Assembly (NCBI RefSeq): GCF_035440685.1
Contig: NZ_DAORMW010000008.1
Reading direction: 5' to 3' (one strand)
Source of the DNA: Accumulibacter appositus
GTDB taxonomy: Bacteria; Pseudomonadota; Gammaproteobacteria; Burkholderiales; Rhodocyclaceae
Length of the DNA stretch: 64,000 nt
Below are positions 26,301 through 35,612 of this stretch, one piece after another. The notes beneath the pieces are model-generated. The model did not search any database. It had not been told where the DNA came from and worked only from the letters and a program-made list of their open reading frames with translations. How positions within the stretch are numbered: the stretch's first letter is position 1; each line of letters starts with the position of its first letter. The position numbers and the translations under genes are program-made.

Positions 26301-27395
26301 ATGTACGAATCCTTCTACGGCCTGACCAGCAAGCCTTTTCAACTGAACCCTGACCCCAGCTTCTATTACGCTTCCAAGCAGCATCGGCGGGCCATGGCCT
26401 ACCTCGAGTATGGCCTGAATCAGAACGAGGGTTTCATCGTCGTCACCGGCGAGATCGGGGCGGGGAAGACGACGATCGTACGGGGATTGCTCAACGACCT
26501 CGACTCGGAAAAGGTCGTCGCCGCGCAGCTGGTCAGTACGCAACTCGACGCCGAGGACACGCTGCGCATGGTGGCCGCGGCCTTTGGCGTCGGCGGTAAG
26601 AACGTCGGCAAGTCGGAGCTGCTGCTGGCCCTGGAAGCATTTCTGGTCGAGGTGACGGGCCAGGGAAAACGCTGCCTGCTGATTGTTGATGAAGCGCAGA
26701 ACCTGACGCCGCGTGCCGTTGAGGAACTGCGCATGCTGTCGAATTTCCAGTTTGGCACGCAGGCGCTGTTGCAGAGTTTTCTGATCGGGCAGCCGGAGTT
26801 CCGCAAGGTGATGCAGAGTCCGCAAATGAAGCAGTTGCGTCAGCGGGTGATCGCCGCCTGTCACATCGGCCCAATGGATCAGGACGAGACACAGGCTTAC
26901 ATCGAGCACCGGCTGAAGTGCTCCGGATCGCAGGGTTCGCCGCGCTTCGATGCCGGAGCCTTCGAGGCCATCTTCGAGGCCAGTGGTGGCATCCCGCGAC
27001 GCATCAACGCGCATTGCGATCGCCTGCTGTTGTCCGGTTTCCTGAACGGCAAGAGCGAATTCACCCGTGCCGACGTCGAAGAAGTGGCCAGCGAGCTCAA
27101 GGAAGAAACGCAATCGCAATCGGTCGTCGCGGCGCCGAGTCCTGGCGGTGGCAGCGACAGTGTGGTGCACCCACAGCTGACCGAGAGCGGCATTCTCGAT
27201 ATCGACCTCTCGCGTTTGGAGCTCGACCCCAATATCGCGGAACGCGCGTCACGCGCCATTGCCGAGCTGAAAAGCGGTCAGGCGGACCAACGGATGATCC
27301 GTATCGAGCGCAGCATCGTCCGCCTTGAGCGAAGCAATGCAGCGGTTCTTTCGCTGATTCAGCAACTGGTCGATGCGGTTCGGGCCAAACAATGA
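26301..27395 (+). CDS. XrtA-associated ExeA/GspA-like ATPase
   Basis: A 364-residue AAA ATPase. It starts MYESFYGLTSKPFQLNPDPS, the standard ExeA start; Walker A is GEIGAGKTT (50-58), Walker B is LLIVDEAQNL (about 129-138) and sensor regions follow to residue 265. The C-terminal 95 residues are specific to XrtA-linked members and include a predicted helix. It may assemble the export machinery in the cell wall, as ExeA does for type II secretion. Its stop overlaps the next ATG (ATGA). Confidence 0.92.
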   Translation: MYESFYGLTSKPFQLNPDPSFYYASKQHRRAMAYLEYGLNQNEGFIVVTGEIGAGKTTIVRGLLNDLDSEKVVAAQLVSTQLDAEDTLRMVAAAFGVGGKNVGKSELLLALEAFLVEVTGQGKRCLLIVDEAQNLTPRAVEELRMLSNFQFGTQALLQSFLIGQPEFRKVMQSPQMKQLRQRVIAACHIGPMDQDETQAYIEHRLKCSGSQGSPRFDAGAFEAIFEASGGIPRRINAHCDRLLLSGFLNGKSEFTRADVEEVASELKEETQSQSVVAAPSPGGGSDSVVHPQLTESGILDIDLSRLELDPNIAERASRAIAELKSGQADQRMIRIERSIVRLERSNAAVLSLIQQLVDAVRAKQ

Positions 27396-28576
27396 AGGAG
27401 AGTGGGGTGGCTGAAGAGCTGTGGTCTGCCGATCTTGGTCCGGTGCTCTGCGTCGTCGGTGCGCGTCCCAATTTCATGAAGATGGCGCCGATTCTGCGCG
27501 CTTTGCGTGACCACCAGCCGGCCGTGCCGGCGCTGTTGGTGCATACCGGGCAGCACTACGACAAGGACATGAACGATCGCCTGTTCGTCGATTTGCGCCT
27601 ACCGCATCCGGATATCAACCTCGAAGTCGGTTCCGGGAGTCACGCCGTGCAAACGGCAGACGTCATGACGCGTTTTGAGCCGGTGCTGGACCGCCATCGA
27701 CCGTCCTGTGTTCTGGTCGTCGGTGACGTGAATTCGACTCTCGCCTGTTCGCTGGTCGCGGTCAAGAAGGGCGTGCCGGTGGTGCATGTCGAAGCCGGTC
27801 TACGCAGCCATGATCGCGCGATGCCCGAGGAAATCAATCGCTTGCTGACCGACCAGATTGCTGATCGCCTGTACACCACCGAGCGTAGCGCGCTGGCCAA
27901 CCTGACCCGCGAAGGGGTCGCCGAGGAGCGCGTACGCTTTGTCGGTAACGTGATGATTGACTCGCTGCTCTCGAATCTCGAACTGGCGCAGCCGCCGGCG
28001 AGGACCTTGCAGTTGGCCGGTCATGATGCGGCGCTGCTCGACGATGCAAACGGCTACGGGGTGGTGACCCTGCACCGTCCATCGAATGTCGACCAGCCCG
28101 ATACGCTGCAGCCGCTGCTGGCGGTTCTGCGCGAAGTTTCCAAGGCGCTGCCGCTGGTTTTTGCCCTGCATCCGCGGACGCGTGCCAACATCGAACGTTT
28201 CGGCTTGAGCGAGCTGTTGAGCAGCCCGCGCATCGTTCTGCTGCCGCCGCAGGGCTACCTGGAAATGCTCGGCCTGATGGCTGCAGCCAAGCTCGTCCTT
28301 TCCGATTCGGGAGGTCTGCAGGAGGAAAGCACTGCACTCGGCGTTCCCTGCTTGACGATCCGGGAAAACACCGAACGTCCGATCACCATCGAGCAGGGGA
28401 CCAATACCCTGGTCGGCTGCGACCCGCAGGCGATTCGCAAGGGGGTTGGCGAGATTCTTGCTGGGGCCGGCAAGCGCGGTCGCATCCCCGAGTTCTGGGA
28501 TGGCCAGGCGGCGCCGAGAATTGTTGCTGATCTCGCTGCCTGGCTGCTCGCGCGGCATACGCCGCGCGCCGAGTAA
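27392..28576 (+). CDS. wecB: UDP-N-acetylglucosamine 2-epimerase (non-hydrolysing)
   Basis: A 394-residue epimerase converting UDP-GlcNAc to UDP-ManNAc. Motifs: VVGARPNFMKMAPIL near residue 22, HTGQHYDKDM, HVEAGLRSHDRAMPEEINR with the conserved Asp, Glu and Arg residues, VTLHRPSNVD, and SDSGGLQEE. The gene begins in a four-base overlap with the ATPase gene, so it belongs to the operon. It supplies ManNAc, or ManNAcA if a dehydrogenase exists elsewhere; the only nucleotide-sugar dehydrogenase in the locus is a remnant at 40803. The first 15 residues are variable. Confidence 0.93.
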   Translation: MKESGVAEELWSADLGPVLCVVGARPNFMKMAPILRALRDHQPAVPALLVHTGQHYDKDMNDRLFVDLRLPHPDINLEVGSGSHAVQTADVMTRFEPVLDRHRPSCVLVVGDVNSTLACSLVAVKKGVPVVHVEAGLRSHDRAMPEEINRLLTDQIADRLYTTERSALANLTREGVAEERVRFVGNVMIDSLLSNLELAQPPARTLQLAGHDAALLDDANGYGVVTLHRPSNVDQPDTLQPLLAVLREVSKALPLVFALHPRTRANIERFGLSELLSSPRIVLLPPQGYLEMLGLMAAAKLVLSDSGGLQEESTALGVPCLTIRENTERPITIEQGTNTLVGCDPQAIRKGVGEILAGAGKRGRIPEFWDGQAAPRIVADLAAWLLARHTPRAE

Positions 28577-28595
28577 CGAAGATGAACGGTACAAG

Positions 28596-29459
28596 ATGCC
28601 CGGCCTGCCGATAACCAATGCTCTGACGATCGACGTCGAGGACTATTTTCAGGTCTCCGCGCTGGCTCCGTACATTCCTCGCGAGCAGTGGGATTCTCGC
28701 GAGTGCCGCGTCGAACGGAACGTCGAGCGAATTCTCCTGATGCTCGACGAAAGCCAGACCCGGGCGACCTTTTTCACGCTCGGCTGGGTAGCTGAACGCT
28801 ACCCGCAGCTGGTCCGCGCTATCGTCGCCGGTGGGCACGAACTGGCAAGTCACGGTTACGGACATCAGCGTGCCAGCGATCTCAGCGAAGCCGGGTTTTC
28901 GGCCGATATCAGTTCGGCCAAGAAGTTGCTGGAGGACATTTCCGGCGAGGAAGTCAAGGGCTACCGCGCGCCGAGTTTTTCGATCGGCGAAGCGAATCTC
29001 TGGGCCTTCGATTGCCTCGCACGGGCTGGCTATCGCTACAGTTCGAGCATCTACCCGATTCGCCACGACCACTACGGCATGCCCGATGCACCACGCTTCG
29101 CGCATCAAGTGCGCGACGGCCTGCTCGAACTGCCGGTGACCACCCTGCGCTATGCCGACCGCAACTGGCCAGCCAGCGGGGGGGGTTACTTCCGGCTGCT
29201 GCCCTACGCGCTGTCACGCTGGTTGTTGCAGAAAGTCAACCAGCGTGATCAGCAGCCGGCGATCTTCTATTTCCATCCCTGGGAAATCGACGCCGAGCAG
29301 CCACGCGTCGCCGGCATCAGCGCCAAGACCCGCTTTCGTCACTACGTCAATCTGCAGTACACCGAGGGTCGTATCAAGCGCTTGCTCGGTGACTTCCGCT
29401 GGGGACGAATGGATGAGATATTTCTTGATGCCGCTGCTCGGCCGCCAATGGTGAATTGA
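28596..29459 (+). CDS. XrtA-associated polysaccharide deacetylase (CE4, DUF3473 type)
   Basis: A 287-residue NodB-type deacetylase. It starts ITNALTIDVEDYFQVSA; the metal motif ELASHGYGHQ lies near residue 88, the catalytic base is in DVEDYF, and GYRAPSFSIG followed by RYSSSIYPIRHDHYG are typical of the exosortase group, which carries the DUF3473 end (YFHPWEIDAEQPR). It removes N-acetyl groups from the polymer in the cytoplasm or on its surface. Start ATG 28596 is only 20 bases after wecB. It overlaps the FemAB-like gene by one base. Confidence 0.92.
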   Translation: MPGLPITNALTIDVEDYFQVSALAPYIPREQWDSRECRVERNVERILLMLDESQTRATFFTLGWVAERYPQLVRAIVAGGHELASHGYGHQRASDLSEAGFSADISSAKKLLEDISGEEVKGYRAPSFSIGEANLWAFDCLARAGYRYSSSIYPIRHDHYGMPDAPRFAHQVRDGLLELPVTTLRYADRNWPASGGGYFRLLPYALSRWLLQKVNQRDQQPAIFYFHPWEIDAEQPRVAGISAKTRFRHYVNLQYTEGRIKRLLGDFRWGRMDEIFLDAAARPPMVN

Positions 29460-30544
29460 TGGAAACGACGATCGAGGAAGTGGCCAAACTGGTTGCGGCG
29501 AGCGCGCCCTTGCTCGTCAAGACCCTGGATCCCGTGGACCGGGCGGCGGTTCGCCGTTGGGATGCTTTCGTCGATGCCTGCCCGGAAGCGACCTTTTTCC
29601 ACAAGTCCGGTTGGCAGCAAGTCCTCAAAGAGGTCTTCGGGCATCGCACGCACTTCCTCTATGCCGTACGTTCCGGCACGATCGAAGGTGTTCTGCCGTT
29701 GGCGCAGGTGAAAAGCGTGCTCTTCGGCAACTCCCTGGTCTCCTTGCCGTTTGCCGTCTATGGTGGGGTCGCGGCAAGCAGTTCCGCCGCAGTCGAGGCG
29801 CTGGAGCGCGAAGCGCAGGCAATCGCTACGCGTCTCGGTGTCGGCCACCTGGAGCTGCGCAACCTGCGCCACCGTCATCCGGAATGGCCGCTGCAGGATC
29901 TCTACGTGCGTTTCCGCAAGGAACTCGAACCCGAGGTCGAGGCCAACATGCTGGCCATTCCGCGCAAGCAGCGGGCGATGGTTCGCAAAGGGATCAAGAA
30001 CGGCTTGCGCAGCGAGATTGACCAGGATCTGAGTCGTTTTTTTGCGCTCTACGCCGACAACGTGCATCGGCACGGGACGCCGGCTCTTCCCAGGCGCTAC
30101 TTCGAGTGCCTGCAGCGCGTCTTCGCTGCTGACTGCGAGGCACTCACCGTGGTGGACGGCAATGGCCGGGCGCTGAGTGTCGTGCTGAGTTTCTATTTTC
30201 GCGACGAAGTCCTGCCTTACTACGCTGGCGACGATGTTTCGGCCCGCCAGCTGGCCGCCAACGATTTCAAGTACTGGGAGCTGATGCGCCGCTCCTGCGA
30301 GCGCGGCCTGAAGATCTTCGACTACGGCCGTAGCAAGCAGGGGACCGGCTCGTATTCCTTTAAGAAGAACTGGGGCTTCGAGCCGCAACCGCTGTTCTAC
30401 GAGTATTGCCTCTACAGCCGCGATTCGATCCCGCAAAACAACCCTGCCAACGCCAAGTACCAGTTGTTGATCAAGACCTGGCGGCGGATGCCGGTTGGTC
30501 TCGCCAACTGGCTTGGCCCGTTCATTGTGCGCCATCTGGGTTAG
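29459..30544 (+). CDS. XrtA-associated FemAB-like acyl/aminoacyltransferase
   Basis: A 361-residue protein of the FemAB/GNAT_acetyltransf_6 fold found in exosortase A loci. Visible blocks are VDRAAVRRWDAFVDACPEAT near 22, FHKSGWQQVL, RHRHPEW, and FDYGRSKQGTGSYSFKKNW near residue 285, which is strongly conserved. It probably transfers an acyl or aminoacyl group to the polysaccharide. The ATG at 29459 overlaps the stop of the deacetylase (TGATG). A 130-base spacer follows before exosortase. Confidence 0.9.
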   Translation: METTIEEVAKLVAASAPLLVKTLDPVDRAAVRRWDAFVDACPEATFFHKSGWQQVLKEVFGHRTHFLYAVRSGTIEGVLPLAQVKSVLFGNSLVSLPFAVYGGVAASSSAAVEALEREAQAIATRLGVGHLELRNLRHRHPEWPLQDLYVRFRKELEPEVEANMLAIPRKQRAMVRKGIKNGLRSEIDQDLSRFFALYADNVHRHGTPALPRRYFECLQRVFAADCEALTVVDGNGRALSVVLSFYFRDEVLPYYAGDDVSARQLAANDFKYWELMRRSCERGLKIFDYGRSKQGTGSYSFKKNWGFEPQPLFYEYCLYSRDSIPQNNPANAKYQLLIKTWRRMPVGLANWLGPFIVRHLG

Positions 30545-30674
30545 GCGCATCGCGCAGGCCGTTTCTGCGCCAGGGCCGAGCAGCCTGGCACCCGTGAATC
30601 GATGAATCCATGAACTCGCCGACCTTGCTAGCTTCGATGCCTCTTGAATGCTCTCGCTTTTTGAAAGCCACGCC

Positions 30675-32240
30675 ATGAACCAAGCCGAATTGCGTCCCTC
30701 CTCGCTTGCCGCCGATCCGGCCTGGCGTGTCGCTCTGCCCACTCTGGCGTTGACCTGGCTGCTCATCCTGCTGCTCTTTCGCGAGACGGCGCTGGCGATG
30801 GTCGAAATCTGGGAGCGCTCGGACACCTACGCGCACGGCTTCATCGTGCCGCCCATCACCCTGTGGCTGATCTGGCGGATTCGTGCCAGCCTTGCCGTGC
30901 TGGTGCCCAGCTACAGCTTTCTGGCGGTGCTCCTGTTTGCCGGCGTCGGCTTTGCCTGGCTGGTGGGCGAGGTGGCGGCGGTCAATGCGCTTTCCCAGTT
31001 TGCACTGGTGGCGATGCTGATTCTGGCCGTACCCGCAGTCCTCGGCTGGGGAATCGCACGGCGCATAGCCTTTCCGCTGCTGTTCCTGTTCTTCGCCGTG
31101 CCCTTTGGCGATTTCGCGATGCCCAAGCTGATGGAGTGGACCGCGCATTTCACCATTCTCGGCCTGCGCTCTTCCGGCATTCCGGTGCATGCCGAAGGCT
31201 TGCGGTTCGTGATTCCTACGGGCAGCTGGTCGGTGGTCGAGGCCTGTAGCGGCGTTCGCTATTTGATTGCTTCGGTTACTGTCGGAACGCTGTTTGCGTA
31301 CCTTACCTATCGTTCGCTGAGGCGGCGGCTGGCCTTCGTTCTCGTTTCTTTCCTGGTTCCGGTCCTCGCCAACTGGGTGCGCGCCTACATGATCGTGATG
31401 ATAGGCCATCTGTCGGGTAACGAGTTGGCGGTCGGTGTCGACCACTTGATCTACGGCTGGATCTTCTTCGGTATCGTCATCCTGGCCATGTTCTGGATCG
31501 GTGCGCGCTGGCGCGAGGATGAGTTCGAGAGCGAGCCGCAGGTGACGGCGCCCACCGCGGCGCCCACCACGGCGGTGGCTGCCACGCTGCCTTCAGGATC
31601 GCTGATCGCCGCTGTGGCCACCGTACTGCTCGGCGGCTTTTGGAGCTTCGCGCAATTGCAGATCGAGGACAATCGGGCACCGCAGATCGGTCAGGCGGCA
31701 CCCCTCGGCCCGATCGCCGGTTGGCAGGCGAGTGCTTCTGGCCTGTATGGCTGGCAGCCAGGCTTCGAAAATTATTCGGCGAGTAGCCAAGCCAGTTTCA
31801 CGAACGGTGGGCACGTCGTCGGACTCTTCCTCGGCTACTATCGTAACCAGGACGAGCAGCGCAAGCTGGTGAGTTCGACCAATGTGCTGCTTAGGAACGA
31901 TGATCCGCTTTGGGCGAAAGTGGGCGGCGGAACGCACGCGATTTCGTTTGCCGGACAGGAAATCAAGGTGCGCACGGTGTTGTTGCGCGGACAGCCGCCG
32001 CTACGGATGCTGGTTTGGCAGTGGTACTGGGTCAACGGGCGCTGGACTGCCAGCGACGTCATGGCCAAAGCCTATCTGGCGCTGTCGCGCCTGACCGGCA
32101 ATGGCGACGATTCGGCGCTGATCGTCCTCTACGCCCCGCTGGCTGTCGATGGCACCGGAGAGGCCGTCCTCGAGGACTTCGTGCGCAGCGCGGGACCGGC
32201 TATCAACGCCGCGCTACGACAGACCATGGCTGGCCAATGA
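30675..32240 (+). CDS. xrtA: Exosortase A with C-terminal EpsI domain
   Basis: A 521-residue membrane protease/transpeptidase. The N-terminal half has about eight helices and the exosortase catalytic triad: C191 in VEACSGVRYL, R236 in ANWVRAYMIV, and H257 in GVDHLIYGW. From about residue 310 the EpsI (DUF3485) domain follows, with FLGYYRNQDEQRKLVSS and a closing WYWVNGRWT block. XrtA cleaves PEP-CTERM signals and probably attaches proteins to the polysaccharide or the cell surface. The start ATG 30675 was preferred over 30648. The stop overlaps the next gene (ATGATG). No PEP-CTERM substrate is encoded in the window. Confidence 0.95.
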   Translation: MNQAELRPSSLAADPAWRVALPTLALTWLLILLLFRETALAMVEIWERSDTYAHGFIVPPITLWLIWRIRASLAVLVPSYSFLAVLLFAGVGFAWLVGEVAAVNALSQFALVAMLILAVPAVLGWGIARRIAFPLLFLFFAVPFGDFAMPKLMEWTAHFTILGLRSSGIPVHAEGLRFVIPTGSWSVVEACSGVRYLIASVTVGTLFAYLTYRSLRRRLAFVLVSFLVPVLANWVRAYMIVMIGHLSGNELAVGVDHLIYGWIFFGIVILAMFWIGARWREDEFESEPQVTAPTAAPTTAVAATLPSGSLIAAVATVLLGGFWSFAQLQIEDNRAPQIGQAAPLGPIAGWQASASGLYGWQPGFENYSASSQASFTNGGHVVGLFLGYYRNQDEQRKLVSSTNVLLRNDDPLWAKVGGGTHAISFAGQEIKVRTVLLRGQPPLRMLVWQWYWVNGRWTASDVMAKAYLALSRLTGNGDDSALIVLYAPLAVDGTGEAVLEDFVRSAGPAINAALRQTMAGQ

Positions 32241-33424
32241 TGGGCGCTGCAGATCGGCGTCCGCTGGTGGTCCATGTCGTCTTCCGCTTCGATGTCGGCG
32301 GTCTGGAGAATGGCGTTGTCAATTTAATCAACCACATGCCGCGCGAGGCGTATCGCCACGCGGTCATTTCGCTGACCGAGATCACCGACTTCAAGCGCCG
32401 CATTGTTCGTGACGACGTCAGCTTCATCGCCCTGGGGAAGTCCCCCGGCCATACGCTGTGGCTCTACCCGCGCCTTTGGCGACTGTTCCGCGATCTACGC
32501 CCGGCCATTGTGCATAGTCGCAACCTCGCCGCGCTGGAAGTCGCCATACCGGCCTGGGCGGCTGGCGTGCCGGTGCGTATCCACGGTGAGCACGGCCGTG
32601 ATATTGGGGACCTCGACGGTTCGAACAGGAAAAACCAATGGCTGCGCCGTGTATATCGTCCGTTTGTGAACCATTACATCGCTCTGTCGCGTGATCTCGA
32701 GGTTTACCTGACTTCTCGGGTAGGCATGTCGCGCGCCCGTGTTGCCCAGATTTACAACGGCGTCGACGTGCAGCGTTTTCATCCGCTCGCGCCGCGCCAG
32801 GCGATCGCCGGTTGCCCGTTTGGCGATCCGGGGTGCTGGCTGGTCGGTAGCGTGGGGCGTATGCAGTTGGTCAAGGATCAGACGACCTTGGCGCAGGCGT
32901 TCATTCGCGTATTGGCCGATTTTCCCGCGTTGAAGAGCCGTTTGCGACTGGTGTTGATTGGTGAGGGCCCGCTGCGCGCACGGGCGCAGGCGATGCTCGA
33001 AGAGGCGGGTGTTGCGGCTCTGGCGTGGTTGCCGGGACAGCGTGACGATATTCCCGAAATACTGCGTGGCCTGGACTGTTTCGTACTACCCTCCTTGGCC
33101 GAAGGCATCTCGAACACCATCCTCGAAGCGATGGCCAGCGGGCTGCCGGTGATTGCTACGGATGTCGGCGGCAATGCCGAATTGATCGAAGCCGGCCGCT
33201 CTGGCGAACTGGTTGGAGTGTCCGATGCGGCGGCGATGGCGCGGCAGATCGCCCGCTACGCCAACGATCCGCAGCAGGCGCGTGCCGCCGGGGTGGCAGG
33301 GCGATCCAGGGTGGAGCAGCAGTTCAGCCTGCAAGCGATGAGCGCGAGCTATCAGGGTCTCTACGACGAACTGCTGAGCGTGAATGCCAGTACGGCTGGC
33401 CGCAAGGCTTTGATTCACCCCTAG
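32237..33424 (+). CDS. XrtA-associated family-4 glycosyltransferase (TIGR03088-like)
   Basis: A 395-residue GT-B enzyme. The N-terminus PLVVHVVFRFDVGGLENGVV is typical of the TIGR03088 group (VVHxVxxFxxGGLENG). The C-terminal domain has VGSVGRMQLVKDQTTLAQAF, a donor-site LPSLAEGISNTILEAMASG (near residue 290-310) and VGGNAELIEAG. It adds a sugar during repeat-unit assembly in the cytoplasm. It starts in the stop of xrtA, with two consecutive Met codons (32237 or 32240). Confidence 0.92.
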   Translation: MMGAADRRPLVVHVVFRFDVGGLENGVVNLINHMPREAYRHAVISLTEITDFKRRIVRDDVSFIALGKSPGHTLWLYPRLWRLFRDLRPAIVHSRNLAALEVAIPAWAAGVPVRIHGEHGRDIGDLDGSNRKNQWLRRVYRPFVNHYIALSRDLEVYLTSRVGMSRARVAQIYNGVDVQRFHPLAPRQAIAGCPFGDPGCWLVGSVGRMQLVKDQTTLAQAFIRVLADFPALKSRLRLVLIGEGPLRARAQAMLEEAGVAALAWLPGQRDDIPEILRGLDCFVLPSLAEGISNTILEAMASGLPVIATDVGGNAELIEAGRSGELVGVSDAAAMARQIARYANDPQQARAAGVAGRSRVEQQFSLQAMSASYQGLYDELLSVNASTAGRKALIHP

Positions 33425-33465
33425 GCGATGGCCAAAAAAGGCAACAAGGAAACTGAAGCAAACAT

Positions 33466-35406
33466 ATGTGCGGAATAACCGGAATTTTCGATACCCGTGG
33501 CCGGCGTGACATTGATCGTCGCGTGCTCTCGCGGATGAACGAATCACAGCACCATCGTGGCCCCGACGAAGGTGGCTTGCATCTTGAACCAGGCGTTGGC
33601 TTGGGCCATCGCCGGCTTTCGATCATCGACCTGTCAACCGGCCAGCAGCCGCTCTACAACGAAGATCAGAGCGTCTGCGTGGTGTTCAACGGCGAAATCT
33701 ACAACTATCAGCAACTGATCCCCCAACTACAGGCGCTGGGCCACGTCTTCCATACGCGCAGCGATACCGAGGTCATTGTTCATGCCTGGGAGGCCTGGGG
33801 CGAGGACTGCGTGCAGCGCTTTCGTGGCATGTTCGCTTTCGCGCTCTGGGATCGCAACCGCGAAACGCTGTTTCTGGCGCGCGACCGGCTGGCGGTCAAA
33901 CCGCTCTACTACGCCCTGTTGCCCGATGGCTGCTTCCTCTTTGGCTCCGAGCTCAAGTCGCTGCTGGCGCATGGCGGACTGGCGCGCGACATCGACCCCC
34001 TGGCGGTTGAGGAATACTTCGCTCTCGGCTATGTCGCCGAGCCGCGGACGATCTTTCGTCAGGCCAGGAAGCTGCCACCGGCGCACATGCTCAGTGTCCG
34101 TCGCGGGCAGGCGCTGGCTGAGCCGAAAGCCTACTGGGATGTGCGCTTCAGCCTCGATCAGCCAGTCGATCTCGAGGAGGCCTGCACGCAACTCAACGAC
34201 AAGCTACGCGAGTCGATCAGCCTGCGCATGATTTCCGAGGTGCCGCTTGGCGCCTTCCTGTCCGGCGGGGTCGATTCGAGCGCCGTGGTGGCGCTTATGG
34301 CGGGCCTGTCGGATGAGCCAGTCAATACCTGCTCGATTGCTTTCGACGACCCGGCCTTCAATGAAGCGGCCTTTGCCCGGCAGGTGGCCGATCGCTACCG
34401 CACCAACCACCACTGCGAGCTGGTCGCCAGCGATGATTTCGATCTCATCGACACCCTGGCCCGGCTCTACGACGAGCCGTATGCCGACAGCTCGGCGATT
34501 CCCACCTACCGGGTATGCCAATTGGCCCGCAAACACGTGACCGTGGCCCTTTCGGGCGATGGTGGCGACGAGACCTTCGGCGGTTATCGTCGTTATCGAA
34601 TGCACTTGATGGAAGAGCGGCTGCGTTCGGCCTTGCCGCACAGCGTGCGGCGACGCGTCTTTGGCGTACTCGGACGCGTTTACCCGAAGGCCGATTGGGC
34701 GCCGCGCATGTTCCGCGCCAAAACGACTTTCGAAGGCATGGCCAGAACCTCGGTCGAAGCCTACTTCCATTCCGTGTCCATCCTGCGCGGGCCGATGCGC
34801 ACGCAGCTGTTCAGTGAGCGTTTTCGGCACGAACTCGCCGGCTATACCGCCGAGGACGTCTTCCGCAGCCATGCCGCCAAGGCCGGCACCGACGATCCGC
34901 TGGCCCTGATTCAATACCTCGATCTGAAGACCTACCTGGTTGGCGACATCAATACCAAGGTTGACCGCGCCAGCATGGCGCACTCGCTGGAAGTTCGCGA
35001 GCCGCTGATGGATCACGAACTGGTCGAGTGGATGGCGACGCTGTCTTCTTCGCTCAAGGTACGCGGGCAGGAAGGCAAGTTCCTGCTCAAGAAGGCGTTC
35101 GAGCCGAGCCTGCCGCAAGACATTCTCTATCGCCCGAAGATGGGCTTTGCGGTGCCCTTGGCACGCTGGTTTCGCGGCCCTTTGCGGGAACGTGTTCGCG
35201 AGGCGGTGCTCGGTTCCCGCCTGGCGGAAACCGGCTGGTTCAATCAGAAGTATCTGCAGCATCTGGTGGATGCCCATCAGTCGGGAGCGCGTGATTACAG
35301 CTCGCCACTATGGACGGTGCTGATGTTCGAGGCCTTTCTGCGCAATGTGCTCGACGCGCCGGCCAGCGCTGCGGTGATTGTCGCCGACCAGCAGTCATCC
35401 ACATGA
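33466..35406 (+). CDS. XrtA-associated amidotransferase 1 (asparagine-synthase-like)
   Basis: A 646-residue two-domain enzyme. Residues 1-200 form a class-II glutaminase with the N-terminal nucleophile Cys2 (MCGITGIFD), RGPDEGG near 31 and FNGEIYN near 74. The synthase domain has the intact PP-loop SGGVDSSAV (266-273) and LSGDGGDETFGGYRRY. It would transfer ammonia from glutamine to a carboxylate in the polysaccharide precursor, not necessarily to aspartate. It is the canonical amidotransferase 1 of exosortase A loci. It overlaps the start of a decayed glycosyltransferase (ATGA at 35403). Confidence 0.94.
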   Translation: MCGITGIFDTRGRRDIDRRVLSRMNESQHHRGPDEGGLHLEPGVGLGHRRLSIIDLSTGQQPLYNEDQSVCVVFNGEIYNYQQLIPQLQALGHVFHTRSDTEVIVHAWEAWGEDCVQRFRGMFAFALWDRNRETLFLARDRLAVKPLYYALLPDGCFLFGSELKSLLAHGGLARDIDPLAVEEYFALGYVAEPRTIFRQARKLPPAHMLSVRRGQALAEPKAYWDVRFSLDQPVDLEEACTQLNDKLRESISLRMISEVPLGAFLSGGVDSSAVVALMAGLSDEPVNTCSIAFDDPAFNEAAFARQVADRYRTNHHCELVASDDFDLIDTLARLYDEPYADSSAIPTYRVCQLARKHVTVALSGDGGDETFGGYRRYRMHLMEERLRSALPHSVRRRVFGVLGRVYPKADWAPRMFRAKTTFEGMARTSVEAYFHSVSILRGPMRTQLFSERFRHELAGYTAEDVFRSHAAKAGTDDPLALIQYLDLKTYLVGDINTKVDRASMAHSLEVREPLMDHELVEWMATLSSSLKVRGQEGKFLLKKAFEPSLPQDILYRPKMGFAVPLARWFRGPLRERVREAVLGSRLAETGWFNQKYLQHLVDAHQSGARDYSSPLWTVLMFEAFLRNVLDAPASAAVIVADQQSST

Positions 35407-35525
35407 GCTGGCGCATCTTGCATGTTCTCGATCATTCGCTGCCCGTGCATGGTGGCCATGCCTTTCGTGCGTCGGCCACATCCTGCGCGAGCAGCGTGCG
35501 CGGGGCTGGCAGACGGTAGCCGGTG
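35403..35525 (+). pseudogene. Truncated, frameshifted glycosyltransferase remnant (TIGR04063-like)
   Basis: The first 23 codons (MSWRILHVLDHSLPVHGGHA) match the start of the intact glycosyltransferase at 37158 (MSLRVLHILDHSIPLHSGYT). A frame change near 35481 restores HILREQRARGWQTVA, matching SILREQRKLGWETFH in the intact copy. After about 35525 the similarity ends. The remnant still overlaps the amidotransferase stop (ATGA), as the intact gene would, so it is a former operon member. Confidence 0.8.
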
Positions 35526-35612
35526 CCAGCTAGCAAATGCAGGTAGCGCCCAAGGCTCGTCCAGGACTAAGGTATTTCCTTGGGGCATTGGTCGGCCGTA
35601 GGTTAAACGCGG

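Noticed and set aside
29342..30826. 494-residue minus-strand frame under the FemAB-like gene
   Set aside because: Shadow of a conserved gene with strong operon context on the plus strand.
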